Positions 51,077 to 59,959 are shown, counted from the first letter of the stretch. The stretch is 64,000 nucleotides of DNA from Pseudomonadota bacterium (GCA_039033415.1 JBCCCR010000004.1:186001-250000), one strand, 5' to 3'. Notes: generated by a model from the sequence alone, not told the origin. Numbers and translations: made by a program.

Positions 51077-52273
51077 ATGCCAAAATCCAGACTCATCATT
51101 CTCCTAGCGGTCGCTATGGTGCTTTCCGCCTGTGTTCGTAGCCCGAGTGACAAGTCTTTAGAGCCCACCGCGCCTACCGATGCTGAAAAGTTTGCGGCGC
51201 TTGATTCAGCGATCTCTGAGATCTTGAGCGGCCAGGATATTAAGACTGCTGGGATCGGTCTAATCGAGAACGGGGAACTAGTCTGGGCCGGCTACTATGG
51301 TGAACAATCACCGGGCAGGCCTGCCACCTCTGCAACTCAATTTGACACAGGCTCGATCACCAAGGTGGTTTCGACGGAAACAATCTTGCGTCTTGTTAAT
51401 GATGGGCACCTCAACCTTGATGAACCTATGGGCAGCCTCTGGGTCGACCCCGATCTCGAAAACGATCCGCGTGCACTCCAGCTAACGCCCCGTATGGTTC
51501 TGACTCACACGACAGGCTTCCCAAACCGACGGAACCGAACCGACAACGGCAAGCTCCAGTTCTTAGCCGATCCGGGAACCGCTTTTGGTTATTCCGGCGA
51601 AGGCTTTGAGTACTTGATGCGATTTGTTGAGGCGAAACTTGGCACGTCTTTCCCAGAACTTGTTGAAGCGGAGGTCTTCGGACCTATGCATATAACCGGC
51701 GCCTCGTTCGCCTATAAAGAGGAGAATTTTGAGAACGTTGCCCTAAGCGTCGATGATGATACGGGAGAGTTTCGAACCGATTGGGGTTATCACTGCCTGG
51801 TCATCTCGAATACGTGTCCAAAAGATGGGAACTACAGCACATCACGCGATATGACTAGCACGGTGGAAAGCCTTGCCGCATTTGCGATCTCAGTGGCCAA
51901 CGCCGACGGTTACAGTGCCACGCTGGCGGCCGATCGCAACACGGTGCAGTCAACGAAAGATCGCCCGATGTATTTCTGCGACAAACCAGGCGTTGATGAT
52001 TGTCCTCTGGAACAAGGCTATGGCTTGGGCTGGGAGGTTCTGACTTATGGCGACACCCAGTTGATTGCGCATGGTGGCCATGACTATTCAGTGCTCACGG
52101 TGTTTGGGATCAATACTGAAACGAAAGATGGCGTCATTGTGTTATTAAACGCGCCAGGGATCCCATCATTACGCGTGATGCCAGAAATCCTCGAGGTTTT
52201 GGATCCAACCACGCCACTCAGTCAGCAGTATCGTGGATGGCTGCGCTACGAAGAATCGAGGTCAAAAAACTGA
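51077..52273 (+). CDS. serine hydrolase lipoprotein, beta-lactamase/class C-like
   Basis: A 398-residue protein. ATG 51077 gives a lipoprotein signal (LIILLAVAMVLSAC, Cys19 as the lipid site) and is preceded by GAGAGG at a usable distance; the longer frame starts in repeat D. The serine beta-lactamase-like fold shows the S-x-x-K pair in DTGSITKVV (Ser93, Lys96), the second-motif Tyr in FGYSGEGFEYL (Tyr172) and an HGG triad in LIAHGGHDYS near the C-terminus, which replaces KTG as in esterases and D-aminopeptidases of this family. It would hydrolyse an ester, amide or peptidoglycan stem at the membrane. Substrate unknown. Confidence 0.8.
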   Translation: MPKSRLIILLAVAMVLSACVRSPSDKSLEPTAPTDAEKFAALDSAISEILSGQDIKTAGIGLIENGELVWAGYYGEQSPGRPATSATQFDTGSITKVVSTETILRLVNDGHLNLDEPMGSLWVDPDLENDPRALQLTPRMVLTHTTGFPNRRNRTDNGKLQFLADPGTAFGYSGEGFEYLMRFVEAKLGTSFPELVEAEVFGPMHITGASFAYKEENFENVALSVDDDTGEFRTDWGYHCLVISNTCPKDGNYSTSRDMTSTVESLAAFAISVANADGYSATLAADRNTVQSTKDRPMYFCDKPGVDDCPLEQGYGLGWEVLTYGDTQLIAHGGHDYSVLTVFGINTETKDGVIVLLNAPGIPSLRVMPEILEVLDPTTPLSQQYRGWLRYEESRSKN

Positions 52274-52324
52274 AACGCGCTCACTTAAGGAGTGCCAGGC
52301 AGGCGGAGTAACGTTAACCTTCAC

Positions 52325-52484
52325 TCAATCCAAAGATTTCGCGACGCGAAAGCCAAAGTTGGAAAACCCCTGGGTTGGGTTCCAGGCCCCTCGGTATGCG
52401 CTCCTCAAGTACAACGGACTGTAGTCCCAGGCGCCGCCTCTTACGACCCGTTTTTCACAGCCTTCCTCCGGCACAGTTTGTTCG
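52325..52484 (-). pseudogene. 3'-terminal fragment of an FGE-sulfatase-like gene
   Basis: Encodes the last about 53 residues of the protein at 55108-56040: ETVPEEGCEKR is recognisable as QTVPEEGCEKR, then VVRGGAWDYSPLYLRSAYRG, AWNPTQGFSNFGFRVAKSL. The DNA matches 55122-55275 at close to nine in ten bases. The upstream part is replaced by MITE ends starting at about 52486. It is dead as a protein and shows a second partial gene duplication in this window. Confidence 0.8.
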
Positions 52485-52508
52485 GAACATACGGGGTCAC
52501 GAACATAC

Positions 52509-52689
52509 GGGGTCAGGTTCAAGTGCCAGGCATGAGGTGGTGCAAAAGTCTAGTTGGTTAGGGCTGAGCTAGTTCTACTTGTAATTGAACTGCAGCGCGT
52601 ACCGTAGGCAAAGGCTCTGGATCAGATTTGAAATTCCCGAATCGATGGATGGCGTCGGGGATACAGGCCTGGCACTTGAACCTGACCCC
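52509..52689. mobile_element. MITE copy C, 181 bp, with extra solo ends
   Basis: Same GGGGTCAGGTTCAAGTGCC inverted ends as copy B. Its left side is preceded by an extra AACATACGGGGTCA end at about 52487, and its right side is followed by two further right ends at 52713-52732 and 52835-52854. Repeated ends suggest nested or repeated insertion. The interior carries more differences than copy B. Confidence 0.75.
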
Positions 52690-52712
52690 AAAAGTTTTGA
52701 CCCCAAAAGTTT

Positions 52713-52732
52713 TGGCACTTGAACCTGACCCC
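52713..52732. repeat. solo MITE right end
   Basis: TGGCACTTGAACCTGACCCC, identical to the right end of copies B and C, without an interior. A second worn one (GGCACCTGGTCCTGACCCC) lies at 52835-52854. Confidence 0.7.
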
Positions 52733-52747
52733 AAAAGTTTCAGGCTC

Positions 52748-52839
52748 GCATCGAGCATCTTCGATTACTCACCGTAGACACGAAAATGCTGCAATACCCC
52801 GTAAGCTCGGTAGCTGGGTAGCGGCAAGCGGACTTGGCA
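52748..52839. repeat. 92-bp repeat D, second copy
   Basis: Diverged copy of 50953-51045, ending at GGACTTGGCA next to a worn MITE right end. It lies in the intergenic space before the stop of the secreted protein gene on the other strand. Confidence 0.6.
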
Positions 52840-52889
52840 CCTGGTCCTGACCCCTAAGATTCGACTTCATCGATTGAACCTGCCTTTTT

Positions 52890-54893
52890 CTAACGGTTTT
52901 GCTCTTGCTGACCCGTCTCGAAACCGTCTAGAAACACCACGACGTTAGACAGAGAAACGACATCAACTGTGGCCGGCACAGTGGTGAGTTCAATTACGCG
53001 ACCGTCCGGTTCAATCCGTGCAAGCACATTGGGCAGCGCGTCAGCCCGGTTGGCGCCACCGTTTGGAACCACCCGTCTCACCAGCGCCAAAATGGCGCCA
53101 CTACCGTCGGCGAAGGCGTCCATGGTATCAATCTGCCGTTCGCTGCCGGGTACGATTGGACCGTAATCCAGCGATATCTGAGCTGTGGGCACACCGATAT
53201 CACTGATCGGCGCGTCAATTAGATCGGTTGTCAGATTGCTATTGGAAACGTCGTAGCGAACCGTGTCACCAACAATCGTGAACGCCTGAACGGATTCGGC
53301 CAGCACCGTTTCGGTTGTGGCGTTGCCGGTAGTGAGATCGACGGAAATAACATCCCGAGACTGGGTGCCAAAAAGCCGCCCGTCGGGTGCCAACTCCAGG
53401 TTTCGGAGCACAGCGCGCGGCGCAATGACCACGCTTGAAACTTCCTGTCCGGTGCAGGCATCCAGTCGATAGACCCGCTGTTCGCCCCCACCAGACCCCT
53501 CTGTCATGAGGAGGGTTCCAGTTGTCGGATCAACTTCAAGTCCACGAATTGAATCGTCGCGGCTAACGAGATAGCTCAATTCGCCGGTCTTTAGATCAAG
53601 CCCGTAGATTGCATCCGCTGACTCGTTACCATTGATGGCAACGTATGCGTCTGCCAGGCACTGTGGTGTGGTCACCGGCACCCCGCCCGGGTCCGGGATC
53701 ATGCCGTGGATGCCGTCACTGACTTCCCCGACTACGAGCCAGGACCCGTCCCGCGCTACGAATGTGACGGTTGCGTTTTCGTCAACCGCAAATAGTTGGC
53801 CATTGGCAAAGTCGGCAGCGAAAGTTTCCGTGTCGAATCCTTCTCCAAGATCAGTTTCAGTGGTGACACACGATTGCGACGCATCGACGGGTAGCATGTT
53901 CAGATCGAAAGCGAATATCGAACCCTCAACAATCTGCAGCAGTTCGTCGGTATCGGAATCAAAGGCCAGCGCTGAATGATTGCTCGAGGCCGACCCAAAG
54001 CCCGTATCGCAAAGCGCGCTGGGTGCGCCGGTCGTGCGATCAAGCTGATAAAGCGTCGCGTCACGACCTACGGCGTAAAGAACTCCATCATCGGCAAACG
54101 CTGCATCATGAAAACTGACGCCCGTATTGCCGATGTCGGTAATTCCGTTCGTTGGATCGAAAAGTCCTAGGCGATGTTCTGCTGTCTGGAAAGACCGAAA
54201 AAGCACATAAATTTCACCCGTCGGCGCCTGTACGATCTCGTTTAAGGCATGGATAGGCTCACCATCCAGGGATTGTCGTTGGACGTTGGTCAATTGCTGA
54301 GTCGGTTGATCCCAGATCCGCATGAGATCGTCCCATTGGCTTGTGGTCAACCATCGAGTGGTGGCGAGCGTCGGGGCCTCAAGTACTGTTAGGGCCGGTG
54401 CACTACAGTTGTTGTTGGCTTCGTCCGTTTCGACGATCAGGTTGTCCGGGTCGGCTGCACAGAGGCCAGGAAAAGGCGGGAAATCAAAGGTGCCCACCGT
54501 GTTTGGCGTCGCTGGAATGCTGAAAGCCAACGTCGATCTTGTATTTGAGATACCGGAAAACACGACAGTTTCCGTAGCGACGCAGTCTACTGCCTGGTCG
54601 ATTAGGGTGCATACTGCCGTACCGGAAAAGTTCGACAGGCTGTTGATTGTCGGTGGCTCGTAGTCAAATCCCGCTGGAAGCTCAAATCGAATCAGTGCCT
54701 CGCCCACTTCGAACTGGGCCGCGCCACCGGTTTTCTGAAAAAATACTTCAATCGAAAAAGGATTTCCGACAAACGTACTTGGTCCCAACTCACGAGCGGC
54801 AGTGACTGTGAAATCCTGCGCCCGGCTCTGCTGGCCAACGCTGAAAGCAAGGAGAATCAGCGTAGACGGTACAGCGAGAATCTGCTTAATCAT
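52890..54893 (-). CDS. secreted CARDB-like/beta-propeller protein with GFE tail
   Basis: A 667-residue exported protein. ATG 54893 is supported by GGGGG upstream and by a signal peptide (ILAVPSTLILLAFSVGQQSRAQ). Residues about 25-165 look like an Ig/CARDB fold ending in VETDEANNNCSAP. From about 195 to 640 a propeller-like series of beta blades with D-P-x-x-G turns follows (LGLFDPTNGITDIGNTGVSF, LYQLDRTTGAPSALCDTGF, IYGLDLKTGELSYLV, LEVDPTTGTLLMTEGSGG). It ends in VVFLDGFETGQQEQNR, containing the D-G-F-E signature of two other exported proteins here. No catalytic residues recognised. Confidence 0.7.
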   Translation of the reverse strand: MIKQILAVPSTLILLAFSVGQQSRAQDFTVTAARELGPSTFVGNPFSIEVFFQKTGGAAQFEVGEALIRFELPAGFDYEPPTINSLSNFSGTAVCTLIDQAVDCVATETVVFSGISNTRSTLAFSIPATPNTVGTFDFPPFPGLCAADPDNLIVETDEANNNCSAPALTVLEAPTLATTRWLTTSQWDDLMRIWDQPTQQLTNVQRQSLDGEPIHALNEIVQAPTGEIYVLFRSFQTAEHRLGLFDPTNGITDIGNTGVSFHDAAFADDGVLYAVGRDATLYQLDRTTGAPSALCDTGFGSASSNHSALAFDSDTDELLQIVEGSIFAFDLNMLPVDASQSCVTTETDLGEGFDTETFAADFANGQLFAVDENATVTFVARDGSWLVVGEVSDGIHGMIPDPGGVPVTTPQCLADAYVAINGNESADAIYGLDLKTGELSYLVSRDDSIRGLEVDPTTGTLLMTEGSGGGEQRVYRLDACTGQEVSSVVIAPRAVLRNLELAPDGRLFGTQSRDVISVDLTTGNATTETVLAESVQAFTIVGDTVRYDVSNSNLTTDLIDAPISDIGVPTAQISLDYGPIVPGSERQIDTMDAFADGSGAILALVRRVVPNGGANRADALPNVLARIEPDGRVIELTTVPATVDVVSLSNVVVFLDGFETGQQEQNR

Positions 54894-55013
54894 TTCGAAG
54901 CCCCCAGAGAAAACCCGATCATCAGAGTACGCCTCAGGAGAGTCAACCATTCGCTCCAAGGGTTAACGCCGTCGTGCCCACCGAAAGGAACTAAAGGGGG
55001 TCGGTTCGAAAGA

Positions 55014-55036
55014 GGGACAGGTTAACTTTCCTACAG
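55014..55036. repeat. REP-like repeat (AGGTTAACTTTCCTAC)
   Basis: Worn copy: GGGACAGGTTAACTTTCC then CTACAG. It lies between the two secreted-protein genes. Confidence 0.5.
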
Positions 55037-55107
55037 CATTCTGTTCGGAGGGATGCGGTACACCGCCAGATTCTGTGTCAGTTGGTCGTGACTAGGCCCC
55101 GTATGCA

Positions 55108-56040
55108 CTAATCACGACCCAAAGATTTCGCGACGCGAAAACCGAAATTTGAGAAGCCCTGAGTAGGGTTCCATGCCCCTCGGTATGCGCTCCTCAAGTA
55201 CAACGGGCTGTAGTCCCAGGCGCCGCCCCTCACTGCGCGTTTTTCACAGCCTTCTTCCGGCACAGTTTCTTCGGAAAAGTAGGTTGAGCTGAGTGACGGT
55301 TGGTAACAGTCGGCCACCCATTCCCAAACGTTGCCCACCATGTCGTGCAAACCGAAGGCGTTCGGCGCTTTGAACGCGCCCACGGGCGCGGTGTAGAGGT
55401 GTCCATCCGAGCATTCACCCGCGCGGTCCCATGCTCCGTAGGATTGGCCCGCCAATGCATCGCCACCGTTGGTGAACTTACAGAACTCATCTTGGTTGGC
55501 TCCCCACCAATACGTTGTGGTGGTGCCTGCGCGCGCGGCGTACTCCCATTCGCTCTCGGTCAGCAGCCGGTAAGTCCCCTTGGGCGTTTGAGTGTTCAGC
55601 CAGCCGACGTAGGCGTTGGCGTCGTGCCAGCTGACGCAAACTACCGGATGATCTTCACTTTGCTCAAAACCGGGTGTCTGCCAATTAAGCTCGGGCTGGT
55701 AGCCCCATGAGCCGTTCTCTTGCAGGCTGAGGCAAATGTCCTCGGTTTGATAGTTCGTGGCGGAAACAAACGCCTGATATTGACCGAGCGTAATCTCAAA
55801 TTTGGACACGGCAAAGCCGTCCAAGGTGACCTTAGATTGTGGCCCTTCATCATCGGTTCGGCCTGCTTCATCTTCTGGTGACCCAAACAGAAAGGACCCG
55901 GCCGGAATGTTCACCATCTCTGGGCAAGCGTCACATTCCCGGAAAGTTCCAATCGACCCTTCGTCTGACGAAGCGGCAATGGGCACCAAATTCACGAGCA
56001 CGAGGATGTGCAGCAAACTGAAGGGTGCTGGGAGTTTCAT
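55108..56040 (-). CDS. FGE-sulfatase-domain (SUMF1/PvdO-like) exported protein
   Basis: A 310-residue protein. ATG 56040 gives a signal peptide (LPAPFSLLHILVLVNLVPIAAS); the frame is open further upstream without good initiation signals. The FGE-like fold is clear: VNIPAGSFLFGSPEDEAGRTDDEGP, VTLDGFAVSKFEITLGQYQAFV, HPVVCVSWHDANAYVGWL, YRLLTESEWEYAARAGTTTTYWWG, GLHDMVGNVWEWVADCY, RGGAWDYSPLYLRSAYR and FGFRVAKSL. Relatives oxidise cysteine to formylglycine in sulfatases or act as iron oxygenases; many bacterial members have other or unknown roles. Its 3' end has been copied to 52325. Confidence 0.82.
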   Translation of the reverse strand: MKLPAPFSLLHILVLVNLVPIAASSDEGSIGTFRECDACPEMVNIPAGSFLFGSPEDEAGRTDDEGPQSKVTLDGFAVSKFEITLGQYQAFVSATNYQTEDICLSLQENGSWGYQPELNWQTPGFEQSEDHPVVCVSWHDANAYVGWLNTQTPKGTYRLLTESEWEYAARAGTTTTYWWGANQDEFCKFTNGGDALAGQSYGAWDRAGECSDGHLYTAPVGAFKAPNAFGLHDMVGNVWEWVADCYQPSLSSTYFSEETVPEEGCEKRAVRGGAWDYSPLYLRSAYRGAWNPTQGFSNFGFRVAKSLGRD

Positions 56041-56283
56041 GGGTTGACTGAGCCTGGTTCTTGGATGTCGTTTCAAACACGCCTGGTAGGAGGTTTGGTT
56101 ACAGGGGGAGAGAGGACCCCGTTTCATCCCGCTTTCACCTGGCCCTCGTATCACCATGACCCCGTTTCATCACAACAGCACGAAGCCGGCAGGAAATTCC
56201 TTCCGAAAATGAGAGGATGGCCTCAGGTACGCGAGTCCGCCGTTTGGCGTGTGATGCAAAAGTTTGTGATTCGAAGGAGGGTT

Positions 56284-58020
56284 ATGGTGCAGCGGTTCTT
56301 GAGCGTTCTTGGCGGGCTCATCTTAATTTTTTCCGGTACAGCTTCCGGTCAACCCATGTCGACGGAGCACATCCCGGATTCCGAGATTCCCCAGCGCACA
56401 AACAATTTCTACCTCCTGGGCAAAGTCTGGGGCTACCTGAAATACCACCACCCCCAGGTCAAAGGCGGTTGCTTCGACTGGGACAAAGAATTGCTTAGCG
56501 TTGCCGCTAGCATCAACGAGGCAAAAACCCGCTCGGCAGCGCTGAACGTCCTTACAACATGGGTTCGTCAGGTCGACCAGCCCAGGCCAGACTGCGAGCT
56601 TGAGCTCGCTAAACGCGAGCCGAGCAAATTAGGGGAACGCAGCTGGATTCAGGATGAAGTGCTGCTTGGACCTGATCTGGCGCAAGCGCTCATGGCGGTA
56701 AACGCGAGAGCGGAGCAATACGCCGGGCAGCATTACGTCACGCTGGTCGAGGGCATCAAGAACCCTCAATTTCTCACCGAGAGATCTTATGCCGGCAAAA
56801 AGGAACTGGGCTGGCCATACCGCTTGCTGGCCCTGTTTCGGTTCTGGAATATCGTCGAATACTGGTCGCCTTACAAAAATGTGATCTCCCAAGACTGGGA
56901 TCAGACCCTGATTGAGTTTATACCCCGATTCATCGATGCCGACGATGAGGGGAAGTACGTTACGGAATTGATGGTGCTGGTCGCGCGCGTCGAGGATGGT
57001 CATACCGCTTTATGGTCCCATTTTCATCTGAGCCCACCGGGTGGACGCCTTTATGTGCATGCACACATCCGATCAATAGAAGGCCGACCGGTGGTCTGGC
57101 GGGCGTCCAAAAACGGCTTTCGCAAAGGGCTTGCAGTGGGGGACGTGATCCTCACGATTGATGGCGCGCCGGTTGAGAGACTGGTTGACGCTTGGCGCCC
57201 CTTTTACGGCGCATCAAACGAGTCCGCGCTGCGCCGGCAACTTTATTTGAATTTGCTCCGCGGGACGGAAAAATTCGTCGACGTGCGAGTTGAGCGCAAC
57301 GGTCGCGAGGTCGACCTCACGCTTAAGCGTAAGCGAGGACCGACTCGGATGAATACCCATGACCGAGATGGCAAGACCTTACAGCTACTGTCCGAAGACG
57401 TTGCCTACCTGAAGCTGTCGTCCGTTTCGGCCAAGGACGTGCCGAAATACCTCGAAAAAATTGATGGTACTCGCGGACTGGTCATCGATATCCGCAACTA
57501 CCCAGCAGATTTTGTGGTCTTTGCGCTCGGTCAGCATCTTGTGCAGCAAACAACGCCGTTCGCGCGGTTCACCTACGGCGACCTAGCGGCGCCGGGAAAC
57601 TTTCTTTGGACCGATTCCATGAACCTCGGCCCCAAGACACCATTTTACGACGGCAAAGTGGTGATCATCGTGGACGAGGCGAGCCAGAGTAACTCCGAGT
57701 ACACCGCCATGGCGTTTCGGGCCGGCCTCAACGCCGCGGTGGTTGGCAGCCAAACCGCTGGCGCTGATGGAAATGTCTCTTCAATTACACTACCGGGCGG
57801 CTACGAAACGAAGATCAGCGGCATTGGCGTGTTCTATCCTGATCGATCACCCACGCAGAAAATCGGCATTGTTGCCGACGTTGCGGTCAGACCAACGATT
57901 GCTGGCATTAGGGCCGGACGAGACGAGGTACTCGAACAGGCGGTGAAAGTGATCCTGGGAGAAGAAGTGTCTCAGGGCAAATTGGAAGAACTGATTAGAT
58001 TATCTCAGGCGCGTCCCTAG
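56284..58020 (+). CDS. S41-family (C-terminal processing/tricorn-type) peptidase
   Basis: A 578-residue exported protease. I place the start at ATG 56284, next to GAAGGAGG (56273-56280), with a signal peptide (FLSVLGGLILIFSGTASG); the frame continues upstream to 56008 but without family similarity. An N-terminal helical region precedes a PDZ-like module (KGLAVGDVILTIDGAPVERLV, about 285-305). The S41 catalytic core has LVIDIRNYP and VVIIVDEASQSNSEYTAMAFRAG, where the Ser after SQ is the likely nucleophile, then GADGNVSSITLPGG. Related enzymes degrade unfolded periplasmic proteins. It is divergent from the FGE-like gene. Confidence 0.82.
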   Translation: MVQRFLSVLGGLILIFSGTASGQPMSTEHIPDSEIPQRTNNFYLLGKVWGYLKYHHPQVKGGCFDWDKELLSVAASINEAKTRSAALNVLTTWVRQVDQPRPDCELELAKREPSKLGERSWIQDEVLLGPDLAQALMAVNARAEQYAGQHYVTLVEGIKNPQFLTERSYAGKKELGWPYRLLALFRFWNIVEYWSPYKNVISQDWDQTLIEFIPRFIDADDEGKYVTELMVLVARVEDGHTALWSHFHLSPPGGRLYVHAHIRSIEGRPVVWRASKNGFRKGLAVGDVILTIDGAPVERLVDAWRPFYGASNESALRRQLYLNLLRGTEKFVDVRVERNGREVDLTLKRKRGPTRMNTHDRDGKTLQLLSEDVAYLKLSSVSAKDVPKYLEKIDGTRGLVIDIRNYPADFVVFALGQHLVQQTTPFARFTYGDLAAPGNFLWTDSMNLGPKTPFYDGKVVIIVDEASQSNSEYTAMAFRAGLNAAVVGSQTAGADGNVSSITLPGGYETKISGIGVFYPDRSPTQKIGIVADVAVRPTIAGIRAGRDEVLEQAVKVILGEEVSQGKLEELIRLSQARP

Positions 58021-58060
58021 CCGAGTTTTGCCTCCAAAACTCCGAAAGGGGGGCCGAAAG

Positions 58061-58123
58061 GGGGTCAGGTTAACTTTCCTACAGAAGCTAACTCTTGTAG
58101 GAAAGTTAACCTGCCCGCTTTTT
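58061..58123 (+). terminator. REP-like palindrome followed by T-run
   Basis: AGGTTAACTTTCCTAC (58067-58082) and its exact complement GTAGGAAAGTTAACCT (58097-58112) form a 16-bp stem with a 14-base loop, then GCCCGC and six T (58118-58123). It is a full palindrome of the REP-like repeat that occurs singly at 28120, 47735 and 55014. It lies after the S41 gene and can act as its transcription terminator. Confidence 0.65.
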
Positions 58124-58185
58124 TCCGGCTTCAATTGGTGAGCCAGGCAACGGGCGAGGGATTCGCCCCGATGCCCTTGCGTAGC

Positions 58186-58671
58186 TTAAGCCGCATCGGA
58201 GATCACTGCTGCCATCTTCTCGATCGCCTGCGCCCAGCCACCAGCGCCGCGCGAGTCTGCGGGAACGCCGACATGAGTCATCTTCATGGTCGTCTTTCCG
58301 TCGGCTTCGGAGAGCTCGACAATAATCTCCGTCGTTTCCGGATGACCCGGAGGCATCCCCATGCTTTCCGGCGACAGAACGTTGCCCTGTTCATCAGCCA
58401 TGCTTTCGGTATAGACGAGCCGACTTGGCGGGCTCACTTCCTTGTATTCACCGACGAACCACATGGTCATGGTTTTGTCCGGCATTTCCATTTGCATGCA
58501 GATCTTTCGCTGCCCACCTTCGACCACGTTCATTTCGGCGACGGGGATTTTCATCCCGTTCGGCCCGTACCACTGCTGAAACAGATCAGCCTGGGTCCAT
58601 AGGTTCCAGATCGTTTCGATCGGCGCATCAAATTCGCGTTCAATTCGTACCCAGTCTGCTTCAGTTGCCAT
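58186..58671 (-). CDS. SRPBCC/AHSA1-like domain protein
   Basis: A 161-residue cytoplasmic START-like protein: IEREFDAPIETIWNLWTQADLFQQWYGPNG at about 9-38, then VGEYKEVSPPSRLVYTESM and a C-terminal helix QAIEKMAAVISDA. These AHSA1-type proteins have a hydrophobic cavity and unknown ligands. GGAGGG lies five bases before ATG 58671. The gene overlaps the end of the ArsR gene by 11 bases; ArsR-SRPBCC pairs are common, where the regulator controls its partner. Confidence 0.82.
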   Translation of the reverse strand: MATEADWVRIEREFDAPIETIWNLWTQADLFQQWYGPNGMKIPVAEMNVVEGGQRKICMQMEMPDKTMTMWFVGEYKEVSPPSRLVYTESMADEQGNVLSPESMGMPPGHPETTEIIVELSEADGKTTMKMTHVGVPADSRGAGGWAQAIEKMAAVISDAA

Positions 58672-59002
58672 CACTTCCCTCCGTCAGTTGTTTCAACACA
58701 GATTCCAGCTGATCGAACCTGGCTTCCCAGATCGGTCGATATTGTTCTGCCCAGGAAGCCACTTGCTTTAGCGGCGCAGGATTCAAGGTGCATGGCCGGT
58801 ATTGGGCCTGCTTACCCTGGGAGACGAGCCCCGCCCGCTCCAGTACTTTGATGTGTTTGGAGACCGCGGGCAGGCTCATGTCGAACGGCTCGGCGATTTC
58901 GTTCACCGTCGCTTCGCCCTCAGCCAGGCGGGCGAGCATGGCTCGTCTTGCGGGGTGCGCCAGCGCAGCGAACGTATCGCTCAATGGGTCGGTCGTGCTC
59001 AT
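58661..59002 (-). CDS. ArsR-family HTH transcriptional regulator
   Basis: A 113-residue winged-helix regulator: DTFAALAHPARRAMLARLAEGEATVNEIAEPFDMSLPAVSKHIKVLERAGLVSQGKQAQYRPCTLNP. The recognition helix is SLPAVSKHIKVLERAGLV. No Cys pair of the metal-sensing type is present, so it is probably not a metalloregulator but of the group linked to SRPBCC partners. It overlaps and precedes the SRPBCC gene, so both are one operon and probably self-regulated. Confidence 0.88.
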   Translation of the reverse strand: MSTTDPLSDTFAALAHPARRAMLARLAEGEATVNEIAEPFDMSLPAVSKHIKVLERAGLVSQGKQAQYRPCTLNPAPLKQVASWAEQYRPIWEARFDQLESVLKQLTEGSDGN

Positions 59003-59091
59003 AAGACATTAATAAACCGATAGGTTAATAAATGCAATGGTTAAATACGATGGCTCGCGACTTTTAGTGTCGAGCCGGTGATGGAGCTAGC

Positions 59092-59664
59092 TCAGTTGCG
59101 CGGGCTGCCAACCCCTGCCGCGGACTTGGTCGCCGTTAGCAGTTCGTCCACCGAATCGATGTTGGCGATCGCCGGCTGCAGGTAGATCATGCGCTCTCGG
59201 TAGTTAACGATCGCGGGCAGCACCGGTACACCGGAGCTCACCGCGATGCGGGCGAAACCGCTTTTCCACTTTCGAACCTCGCCGCGGGTGCCTTCCGGGG
59301 TAATACCGACAACGAGCTGCTTGCGCTTGGCAAACTGCTCCGTCAGCTGCTCCACCATGCCCTGCGGAGAGTTTCGGTCTACGGGGATACCGCCGAGGCC
59401 GCGCATGATCACGCCGAGCGGAAAGCGGAAGAGTGAAAGTTTGGCTAGGAACGAGGTTCTCAGGCCAAGCCCCCAGAATACGGCCCAGGACAGAATAAAA
59501 TCGATATTGGAGCTGTGTGGCGCCAGCACGACAATCAGCTTCGGCTCATCAGGCCATTCGCCAGTCATGCGCCAACCCATCAAGCCGAGCGCCCGCCGGC
59601 CGAGCCAACGTGTCAGCGGGTTACGCGTTTTGGGGACCTTGGGTCCAAGGACTGGCCATCGCAT
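59092..59664 (-). CDS. lysophospholipid (1-acyl-sn-glycerol-3-phosphate) acyltransferase-like
   Basis: A 190-residue PlsC-type acyltransferase. The H-x4-D motif is HSSNID, followed by the substrate-binding MRGLGGIPVDRN block and VGITPEGTRGEV (E-G-T-R). ATG 59664 is preceded by AGGAAA nine bases upstream; a TTG at 59673 is the longer alternative. Such short members acylate lysophosphatidic acid or related lipids at the inner membrane face. There is a GLMGW hydrophobic patch near the N-terminus but no full membrane helix. It is on the strand opposite to the arginine deiminase gene. Confidence 0.85.
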   Translation of the reverse strand: MRWPVLGPKVPKTRNPLTRWLGRRALGLMGWRMTGEWPDEPKLIVVLAPHSSNIDFILSWAVFWGLGLRTSFLAKLSLFRFPLGVIMRGLGGIPVDRNSPQGMVEQLTEQFAKRKQLVVGITPEGTRGEVRKWKSGFARIAVSSGVPVLPAIVNYRERMIYLQPAIANIDSVDELLTATKSAAGVGSPRN

Positions 59665-59959
59665 GGCGAGCAATTTCCTAGTGGGTTCGATGATGGCGCC
59701 GCTGCATCTGCGCAGGCCCAGCGCGCTTTCTACGAGTGATGATCTGAACTATCGGGGTGTGGACCGGCTGAAGGCTCAGTATAGCAACGGACATCACCCG
59801 AGAGGATACAAGTCGGCTGGGTGCTGGCCCATGGCTGGCGGCTCCCGGACCCATCACGCCGGGCCCACCAAGGCCTTTTTTGCCATGTTCGCGTGATGGT
59901 GATGCACCCGGTATCGTGTGCCAACTCCGAACGATTCGAATCCAACAGGCGGCTTCACA

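Noticed and set aside
55230..55710. Frames overlapping the FGE-like gene on both strands
   Set aside because: They are shadows of the strongly conserved FGE-like coding frame and lack family matches.
56008..56283. N-terminal extension of the S41 peptidase frame
   Set aside because: The extension overlaps the divergent gene's 5' region and has no family similarity. A strong ribosome-binding site and signal peptide occur at 56284.
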